Positions 1-4,883 of a DNA stretch of 5,836 nt are shown here, one piece after another. Source of the stretch: Microbacteriaceae bacterium (GTDB lineage Bacteria; Actinomycetota; Actinomycetes; Actinomycetales; Microbacteriaceae); the NCBI GenBank assembly GCA_016463265.1, contig JAEMRP010000061.1:1-5836 (forward strand). The letters run 5' to 3'. Each line of letters begins with the position of its first letter. Within the stretch, counting starts at the first letter, position 1. Below the pieces are notes generated by a model. It saw nothing but the letters and a program-made list of their open reading frames with translations. It had not been told where the DNA came from and ran no database searches. The position numbers and the translations under genes were made by a program.

Positions 1-55
1 AACCGATGACCTCTTCCGTGTGAAGGAAGCGCGCTACCAACTGCGCCAATCGCCC
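1..55 (-). tRNA. tRNA-Val (anticodon CAC), 3' end cut off by the window edge
   Basis: Decodes the valine codon GUG. Read on the minus strand from base 55, the sequence folds as a tRNA: acceptor 5' strand GGGCGAT (55-49), TG linker, D arm with stem GCGC and loop AGTTGGTA, anticodon stem CTTCC/GGAAG (29-25 and 17-13) closing the 7-base loop TTCACAC with anticodon CAC at 22-20, variable loop AGGTC, then T-stem ATCGG and the first TT of the T loop. The rest of the T arm, the 3' acceptor strand and any CCA lie left of the window. It lies 47 bases downstream of the zapE stop on the same strand with no terminator-like hairpin between, so it could be read through from zapE or have its own promoter. 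Identity is secure; only the end is missing. Confidence 0.94.
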
Positions 56-62
56 TTCCCTC

Positions 63-68
63 ATTCTG
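63..68 (-). promoter_or_regulatory. possible -10 element of the tRNA-Val promoter
   Basis: On the minus strand CAGAAT (68 down to 63) matches TATAAT at four of six positions, including the key A2 and T6, and sits seven bases before the first tRNA base. That would start transcription at or next to the mature 5' end. No good -35 hexamer lies 16-18 bases upstream (CTTTCG at 17). This is a weak call; co-transcription from zapE is the alternative. Confidence 0.22.
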
Positions 69-102
69 ACACAACCCGAGGTTTGCGAAAGCGCCCGTGG
101 CC

Positions 103-1089
103 TTAAGACGCGACTTCGCGGTGGGTCAGGGCGACGAGGCGCGACTGCGCGCGAAGGTACTTCTTGCGAAACCCACCCGAGAGCATCTCGTCCGGGAAAA
201 CCTCATCCACGGCGACACCAGTGGCGCGAATCGGAATGTCTGCGTCGTAAAGGCGATCGACGAGCGCAACGAACCTTAGGGCGTCATTTTGGTCAGTGAA
301 CGCCCCAACATCTCGCCAAATCGCGAGAGAAACCCCCGCAATCAGAGGGACGTATTTGCTCGGGTGAAGCGTAGCGAGGTGTCCGATGACATCGCGGAAG
401 TAGTCATCCGAGACTGCGCCCGTCGTCGGAAGTTCGTCGAGTTCGACGGCGGTCGCAACGTCGGCACGTCCTTCGTTTTCACGGTGTCGATAGTCAACCC
501 CGTCGATTCGGAGCGTGACAAATCGATCGGACAGCGCGTGAATCTCGCGCAGGAAGTCGGCCGCGGCGAAACGGCCTTCTCCGAGAGCATTCGGTGGCGT
601 GTTGGACGTAGCCATGACCTTCGTCCCTGTCTCCATTAGGTCACCGAGCAATCGGGTCATCATCATGGTGTCACCCGGGTCGTCGAGCTCAAACTCGTCA
701 ATAGCGATGAACGACGCACCCGCGAGAGATTTCGCCGCTTCGGCGTAACCGAGCGCGCCGACCAACGCGGTGTATTCGATGAATGTGCCGAAATACTTCC
801 GTCCAGAGGCGCGGTGCCAGGTCGCGGCGAGAAGGTGAGTTTTTCCGACGCCGAATCCGCCGTCGAGATACAAGCCAGGGCGCTGGGCGGACTTACGGAA
901 AAACCCACCACCACCGGCCCCGACAAACGCGTGCGCCGAGTCACGAGCGGCAATCTGGGAGGGGAAGTTGGCGTCCGGAACGAAGGACTCGTAAGACGCA
1001 GACGCGAACTGTCGCGGGGGCACGAGGTGCTTCAGCATCTGAGCAGTAGTGAGAGACGGTCGTCTTTCGACCAGATGTATGCGCGACAC
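103..1089 (-). CDS. zapE: ZapE / AFG1-family P-loop ATPase (cell division protein ZapE)
   Basis: A 328-residue cytoplasmic AAA-like ATPase of the AFG1/LACE1/ZapE family. In E. coli, ZapE binds FtsZ and affects Z-ring stability under stress; its role in actinobacteria is less clear. Visible motifs: an N-terminal LVERRP and a LVPPRQF segment (22-28) leading into the fold; Walker A GGFGVGKT (77-84) followed by HLL; Walker B FIAIDEFEL (127-135); sensor-like ATSN (160-163); the family-typical segment FLREIHALSDRF (179-190); and the C-terminal FVALVDRLYDADIPI (273-287). Length is normal for the family and no catalytic motif is missing. The start is GTG at 1089: an in-frame stop lies only five codons upstream and there is no other start between. 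No clear ribosome binding site precedes it, so it may be leaderless. It is divergent from the RibD-C gene, the arrangement I recall for Rv2670c/Rv2671 of M. tuberculosis. The tRNA-Val follows on the same strand. Confidence 0.93.
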   Translation of the reverse strand: MSRIHLVERRPSLTTAQMLKHLVPPRQFASASYESFVPDANFPSQIAARDSAHAFVGAGGGGFFRKSAQRPGLYLDGGFGVGKTHLLAATWHRASGRKYFGTFIEYTALVGALGYAEAAKSLAGASFIAIDEFELDDPGDTMMMTRLLGDLMETGTKVMATSNTPPNALGEGRFAAADFLREIHALSDRFVTLRIDGVDYRHRENEGRADVATAVELDELPTTGAVSDDYFRDVIGHLATLHPSKYVPLIAGVSLAIWRDVGAFTDQNDALRFVALVDRLYDADIPIRATGVAVDEVFPDEMLSGGFRKKYLRAQSRLVALTHREVAS

Positions 1090-1141
1090 GATTTCACGAG
1101 CCTACCCGACTGAATCCCGCGGCCGACCGATAATCATCGTC
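1090..1141. promoter_or_regulatory. 52-bp divergent promoter region between zapE and the RibD-C gene
   Basis: This spacer must hold the start signals for both genes. On the plus strand, GATAAT (1129-1134, five of six matches to TATAAT) ends seven bases before the ATG at 1142, and 17 bases upstream of it is CCGACT (1106-1111), which shares the GAC core of a -35 box. On the minus strand, TAGGCT (1104 down to 1099, fits TANNNT) ends nine bases before the GTG at 1089, with no recognisable -35. Neither gene has a convincing Shine-Dalgarno sequence, so leaderless or nearly leaderless mRNAs are likely. The two promoters would overlap physically, so they may compete for polymerase. Positions are read directly; promoter function is inferred. 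Confidence 0.42.
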
Positions 1142-1816
1142 ATGAAGATCAGTAATGATTATCCGGAGGTTTTCGACTTTGATTCTCGAGATTCCGTCTC
1201 GACACAGAGCTGGTGGAACACTCTCGGCGACGAATGGGTTCGCGTGAATCTCATTACTGATTCCCTCGGCAACACGGTCGGAAGTTCCCGCTCCAGTAGC
1301 GATCTCACGGGCGGTGGTGACCGCGACCTCCTTGCCGCGCTCCGAGCCGAAGCCGACGTCATCATTGTTGGCGGCGAAACGGTTCGAACCGAACCGGATT
1401 GCATCCCGCGCAATAAAGACGTTGTGATTGTCTCCAAAACTGGAAACATCCCACTCAGCACTATTGCCAGGGCACGCGGTCGAATCACTGTGCTACACGG
1501 TCGCTCCGGAAACCCTCCGAGTCCGATTGACGGTGTCGTGCTTCGACAATTCACCGGTGAGGCGATTATTCAGGCAGTTCGAGCCCTCGGATACCGGAAA
1601 ATCGTGTGCGAAGGCGGCCCGAAACTCGTCACGACGTTGGTCGACGCACAGGTGGTCGACGAATGGTGCCAGACGCTGTCACCAAAGTTGGGTCAGCGAA
1701 TACCGCATCTCGTCGCTCCGGATTTTGGTGGCACGCTGGTCAATGTCGCGCACGATGACGATGGTTACCGCTACCTGCGCCAGAGCCGCAACGGCGCGCC
1801 TCGAATGTCGTCCTGA
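1142..1816 (+). CDS. RibD C-terminal-domain reductase ('pyrimidine reductase family', Rv2671-like)
   Basis: A 224-residue stand-alone reductase with the dihydrofolate-reductase-like RibD-C fold; it has no N-terminal deaminase domain, so it is not a full RibD/RibG. Visible: the first strand WVRVNLITDS (32-41); helix DRDLLAALRAEADVIIVGGETVRTE (60-84), the usual nucleotide-binding segment; strand RITVLHGRS (114-122); and the family signature GYRKIVCEGGPKL (150-162), followed by LVDAQVVDEWCQTLSPKLG (166-184). Relatives reduce NADPH-dependent pyrimidine or pterin-like substrates. The M. tuberculosis homologue Rv2671 is reported to act as a functional analogue of dihydrofolate reductase linked to para-aminosalicylate resistance, so a folate role is possible here. 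An upstream in-frame ATG at 1049 would overlap the zapE start and add 31 non-family residues, so I chose the ATG at 1142. The usual S-x-D-G loop is altered (see findings). The first gene of the plus-strand run. Confidence 0.87.
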   Translation: MKISNDYPEVFDFDSRDSVSTQSWWNTLGDEWVRVNLITDSLGNTVGSSRSSSDLTGGGDRDLLAALRAEADVIIVGGETVRTEPDCIPRNKDVVIVSKTGNIPLSTIARARGRITVLHGRSGNPPSPIDGVVLRQFTGEAIIQAVRALGYRKIVCEGGPKLVTTLVDAQVVDEWCQTLSPKLGQRIPHLVAPDFGGTLVNVAHDDDGYRYLRQSRNGAPRMSS

Positions 1817-1826
1817 GGTCCTGGAA

Positions 1827-1832
1827 TAGTTT
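1827..1832 (+). promoter_or_regulatory. possible -10 element for a leaderless DUF3000 transcript
   Basis: TAGTTT fits TANNNT and ends six bases before the GTG start at 1839, in the 22-base gap after the reductase stop. The gap has no Shine-Dalgarno sequence at a normal distance (GGTGA abuts the start codon), so either an internal leaderless start or coupling to the upstream gene is needed. Weak evidence; any AT-richer spacer can show such a hexamer. Confidence 0.22.
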
Positions 1833-1838
1833 TGGTGA

Positions 1839-2402
1839 GTGGTCACTGACTCGTCTACTCCCCGCTACTTCGCAGATCTTGTTGACTCGGTTTCGTCACT
1901 CACCTGGCCCGACGGTCTCGACGTTCATGCCATTGACGCTCCGACCGGGCTCGCACCCAACGCCCTGGCTTTTGCCGCCGATGTGACAGCTGGTCCGGGA
2001 AAGCACGACCGCGGCACCGGCCGTCTCATTTTCCTCGATGACCCCAGCGAGCCGTCGGGCTGGGGTGGACGAACCCGCGCAATCATTTTCGCGCAATCCC
2101 CGATCGAACCACTGATGGGTGGCCACGACGAACTTTCGCACGTCGCGTGGTCGTGGCTCACGGAATCCCTGGCCGAGGCAGGCGCGTCCTACGAACACCC
2201 AGCCGCGACGGTGACACGGGTTGTCTCGGTCGGATTCGGGGATCTTTCCGCCCAGGGTCGGGGTTCTCAGATTGAGGTCCGTGCGTCCTGGTCGCCGACA
2301 TCGAGTGACGCGAGACCTCACGCCGAGGCGTGGGCGCGATTTGTCTTGCACCTCGCTGGATTCGAGATCCTGCCCGAGGGTGTCTCGGCCATGGGTTTGT
2401 GA
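1839..2402 (+). CDS. DUF3000 family protein, function unknown
   Basis: A 187-residue soluble protein of the actinobacteria-restricted DUF3000 family. No function is known and no catalytic motif is apparent; there is no signal peptide or membrane segment. Family landmarks: FADLVDSVSSL near the N-terminus (11-21), GLAPNALAFAADV (37-49), GTGRLIFLDDP (59-69), the WSWLTESL block (104-111), ATVTRVVSVGFGDL (123-136), IEVRASWSP (145-153) and LPEGVSAM (178-185) close to the C-terminus. Length is usual for the family. The start is GTG at 1839; no better in-frame start fits the family N-terminus. Its stop overlaps the ATG of the RNase D gene (TGATG), so the two are probably translated in tandem. As I recall, the same pair is adjacent in M. 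tuberculosis (Rv2680-Rv2681) and is widely neighbouring in actinobacteria, which hints at a shared process in RNA metabolism, by context only. Confidence 0.88.
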   Translation: MVTDSSTPRYFADLVDSVSSLTWPDGLDVHAIDAPTGLAPNALAFAADVTAGPGKHDRGTGRLIFLDDPSEPSGWGGRTRAIIFAQSPIEPLMGGHDELSHVAWSWLTESLAEAGASYEHPAATVTRVVSVGFGDLSAQGRGSQIEVRASWSPTSSDARPHAEAWARFVLHLAGFEILPEGVSAMGL

Positions 2403-3670
2403 TGTCCGACGCCCCAGCATTGCCAGAGACCGTAGCGGCCGAATTGCCGTCCGCCACACTCTCTCGGACGCCACACGTGATAGACACCCCCGAGGGTTTG
2501 TCCGCCGCAATCGCGGAACTGGCCGGTGGTTCCGGTCCTTTCGGTGTGGATGCCGAGCGCTCGAGCGGCTTTCGCTATTCCGCGCGGGCCTACTTGATTC
2601 AAGTCAGCCGCCGCGGCGGCGGCACCCATCTCATTGACCCCATTGCGTTCGACGGGCTTACCGATCTGGGCCAATTGCTCGCGACGGACGAATGGATACT
2701 TCACGCAGCGACACAGGACCTTGCCTGTCTCGCCGAAGTAGGGCTTGTCCCGACAAAGCTTTTCGACACCGAGTTGGGTTCTCGACTGGCAGGGCTTCCC
2801 CGGGTGGGTCTCGGAACAGTGGTCGCCGAACTGCTCGGGCTTCACCTCGCTAAAGAGCATTCCGCCGCAGACTGGTCGACCCGACCTATTCCGCAGGAGT
2901 GGATCGTCTACGCGGCACTCGACGTCGAGTTGCTGCCTGACCTGCGCGACGCTCTGGCCTCGGTGCTCGAGGCGGCAGGCAAAACCGAAATCGCGGAACA
3001 AGAGTTTGCACATCTGCTGACATGGAAACCGGCTGAGCCAAAAGCTGACCCGTGGCGGAGGCTCTCGGGATTGCAGAGCTTGACGTCGCCACGGCATCTC
3101 GCCGTCGCACGCGAGCTGTGGATTGCCCGCGATCATTTTGCCGAGTCGATTGACTTAGGACCCGGTCGAGCGATACCCGACCGTGCAATTGTCGCAGCAG
3201 CCTCTCGATTGCCGAACTCGCGCGGTGCGCTTGCTGCGATCAAGGAATTCAGCGGACGCTATTCCAGGCGTGAATTGGCGCGCTGGTGGGACGCCATCGA
3301 ACGGGGACTCTCAACTGACGACCTGCCACCCATGCGGGTACGCGGCAACGGCTTGTCGACGCCGCGAAACTGGAAGGACCGCCATCCGGAGGCCTATGCC
3401 CGGTTCGTGTGCGTTCGCGAATCGTTGTCAGAAATCGCCACCAGCTCATCGATTCCCATCGAAAACCTCGCGCTTCCCGAGATGATTCGTCGAATCTGCT
3501 TCGAACCACCCGCCGTCTTTGAGCCAACCGCCGTTGCCACGTGGTTGCGCGACGCCGGTGCCCGCGAGTGGCAAATAGAGTTATTACATTCTGAATTGAA
3601 CGATTGCTTCGTCCGCGTGGCCGAGGACCCCACCGAGTTCCTCACCGCTGCGGCCGACACCGACGACTAG
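2402..3670 (+). CDS. rnd: Ribonuclease D (DEDDy 3'-5' exonuclease with HRDC domain)
   Basis: A 422-residue cytoplasmic exoribonuclease that trims 3' ends of tRNA precursors and other stable RNAs using two metal ions. The exonuclease domain (about 25-190) keeps all five catalytic positions: Exo I with D50 and E52 in FGVDAE, Exo II with D106 in HAATQDL, and Exo III with Y170 and D174 in YAALD. An HRDC nucleic-acid-binding domain follows: WRRLSGLQSL (218-227), then RHLAVARELWIARD (231-244) to about 300. A further helical C-terminal part of about 120 residues includes TPRNWKDRHPEAYARF (320-335). It is somewhat longer than E. coli RNase D (375). An upstream in-frame ATG at 2330 would run 24 codons into the DUF3000 gene; the ATG at 2402, in the TGATG overlap, gives the normal N-terminus and couples translation to DUF3000. 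A 40-base spacer separates it from fadA. Function is well supported by intact active-site residues. Confidence 0.94.
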   Translation: MSDAPALPETVAAELPSATLSRTPHVIDTPEGLSAAIAELAGGSGPFGVDAERSSGFRYSARAYLIQVSRRGGGTHLIDPIAFDGLTDLGQLLATDEWILHAATQDLACLAEVGLVPTKLFDTELGSRLAGLPRVGLGTVVAELLGLHLAKEHSAADWSTRPIPQEWIVYAALDVELLPDLRDALASVLEAAGKTEIAEQEFAHLLTWKPAEPKADPWRRLSGLQSLTSPRHLAVARELWIARDHFAESIDLGPGRAIPDRAIVAAASRLPNSRGALAAIKEFSGRYSRRELARWWDAIERGLSTDDLPPMRVRGNGLSTPRNWKDRHPEAYARFVCVRESLSEIATSSSIPIENLALPEMIRRICFEPPAVFEPTAVATWLRDAGAREWQIELLHSELNDCFVRVAEDPTEFLTAAADTDD

Positions 3671-3698
3671 CGCCGGCGGATCAGGAACAACAACAAGC

Positions 3699-3703
3699 GG
3701 AGG
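3699..3703 (+). promoter_or_regulatory. strong ribosome binding site of fadA
   Basis: GGAGG lies seven bases before the GTG at 3711 and fixes that start. It is the only consensus Shine-Dalgarno sequence at ideal spacing in the window, so fadA is probably translated efficiently and independently of rnd even if both share one mRNA. Confidence 0.85.
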
Positions 3704-3710
3704 TTCAGGC

Positions 3711-4883
3711 GTGACCCAGGACGTTTTCTATATTGATGGGATTCGAAGCCCGTTCGGTCGTGCCGGTGCCAAGGGCATTTATCGCGACACGCGAGCCGAC
3801 GACATCGCGACGGCTACGCTTCGCGGACTGCTGTCACGGAACCCGTCAGTTCCACCAGCGGAAATTGACGATGTTGCCATCGCAGCGACAACACAGGAAG
3901 GCGATCAAGGACTGACGCTCGGACGAACCGTCGGTCTCGCGGCGGGACTCCCACCGTCAGTCCCCGGTTTCGCGATCGACCGAATGTGTGCTGGCGGAAT
4001 GACCTCGATGACCACCTTGGGCTCGGGGATTGGGTGGGGACAAATTGATGTCGCCATCGCGGGTGGCGTTGAACACATGGGTCGCCACCCGATGGAGTTC
4101 GCGGCGAAGGCAAACCCCGCGATGCTCGAGGCTGGACTACTGACCGACGAATCATTAGCCATGGGTTTCACCGCCGAAATCCTGCACGACAAATTTCCGA
4201 CGATTACGAAGAATAGAACTGACGCCTACGCGGAACAAAGCCAGCGCCGTGCGTCGGCTGCATACGAGTCCAGTTTCATCCAGCCCGATCTCGTCACCAT
4301 TGACACCCCCAACGGGGTTGCGGCTCGCGATGAACAACTCCGGCCGACCACAACCCTCGAATCTCTGTCAGCACTAGGCACACCGTTCCGTGAAAACGGT
4401 CGAGTAACGGCTGGAAATTCGTCGCCACTCACCGACGGTGCGACGATGTCACTCGTGGCCGGAACGAATGCTGTGGAGCGATTCGGGCTCACGCCGAAGA
4501 TGAGGCTCGTGTCCTACGCCTTCGCCGGAGTCTCGCCGAACGAGATGGGCTTGGGGCCAATACCCTCCACCGAGAAGGCTCTCGCCAAAGCGGGCCTGTC
4601 AATCCACGACATCGGAGCGATTGAGATCAACGAGGCCTTCGCCGTCCAGGTGCTGGTGTTCGCCGACCATTTCGCCATCGACCAGACCTCCGAAACTCTG
4701 AACCCGTGGGGCGGCGCAATCGCATACGGTCACCCGCTTGCCAGCTCTGGCGTGCGACTTGCGATTCAGCTTGCCCGCCAATTTGAAGCGGACCACTCGA
4801 TCAGATACGGAATCACGACGATGTGCGTCGGACTAGGCCAGGGCGGCACGATGGTCTGGGAAAACCCCAACTTCCGAGCATGA
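3711..4883 (+). CDS. fadA: Acetyl-CoA C-acyltransferase (3-ketoacyl-CoA thiolase, FadA type)
   Basis: A 390-residue thiolase that performs the last step of fatty-acid beta-oxidation: CoA-dependent cleavage of 3-ketoacyl-CoA to acetyl-CoA plus a chain shortened by two carbons. Visible: the N-terminal IRSPFGRAGA (11-20); nucleophile C93 in DRMCAGGM; GGVEHMGRHPM (118-128); GNSSPLTDGA (235-244); NEAF (307-310), which helps form the oxyanion hole; H341 in YGHPLASSG; and the second active-site cysteine C372 in MCVGLGQGG. All catalytic residues are present and length is normal. The absence of a targeting signal means cytoplasmic. It starts with GTG behind an ideal ribosome binding site. Its stop overlaps the ATG of the next gene by four bases (ATGA), and that gene encodes the FadB partner. 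The pairing favours a degradative (FadA) over a biosynthetic (AtoB/PhaA) role, although chain-length preference cannot be read from sequence. Confidence 0.95.
   Translation: MTQDVFYIDGIRSPFGRAGAKGIYRDTRADDIATATLRGLLSRNPSVPPAEIDDVAIAATTQEGDQGLTLGRTVGLAAGLPPSVPGFAIDRMCAGGMTSMTTLGSGIGWGQIDVAIAGGVEHMGRHPMEFAAKANPAMLEAGLLTDESLAMGFTAEILHDKFPTITKNRTDAYAEQSQRRASAAYESSFIQPDLVTIDTPNGVAARDEQLRPTTTLESLSALGTPFRENGRVTAGNSSPLTDGATMSLVAGTNAVERFGLTPKMRLVSYAFAGVSPNEMGLGPIPSTEKALAKAGLSIHDIGAIEINEAFAVQVLVFADHFAIDQTSETLNPWGGAIAYGHPLASSGVRLAIQLARQFEADHSIRYGITTMCVGLGQGGTMVWENPNFRA

Noticed and set aside
289..639. A 116-codon plus-strand frame inside zapE
   Set aside because: It lies opposite the conserved ATPase gene, has no domain-like pattern or ribosome binding site, and is explained by zapE codon structure.
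1049..1141. Longer N-terminus for the RibD-C reductase from an ATG at 1049
   Set aside because: It would overlap the zapE start by about 40 bases and cover the promoter region; the extra residues are Arg-rich and unlike the family.
2330..2401. Longer N-terminus for RNase D from an ATG at 2330
   Set aside because: The extension is DUF3000 coding sequence read in another frame; the ATG at 2402 has the typical coupled overlap.
1896..2510. A 204-codon minus-strand open frame opposite DUF3000
   Set aside because: Its Arg-rich translation resembles no family and it straddles the coupled DUF3000/rnd junction, so it is a shadow of real coding sequence.
2607..2620. Perfect 14-base GC palindrome GCCGCCGCGGCGGC
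   Set aside because: It lies inside rnd and encodes an ordinary Arg-Arg-Gly-Gly stretch; a GC-rich codon run explains it and there is no spacer or T-tract to suggest an operator or terminator.
2318..3136. A 272-codon open frame on the minus strand opposite rnd
   Set aside because: It is antisense to the RNase D exonuclease domain, whose catalytic motifs are intact. Its translation is Arg/Gly/Gln-rich with no recognisable domain, and long antisense frames are common opposite GC-rich genes.
3671..3678. CGCCGGCG palindrome just after the rnd stop as a terminator
   Set aside because: Eight self-complementary bases with no loop and no following T run cannot form an intrinsic terminator.
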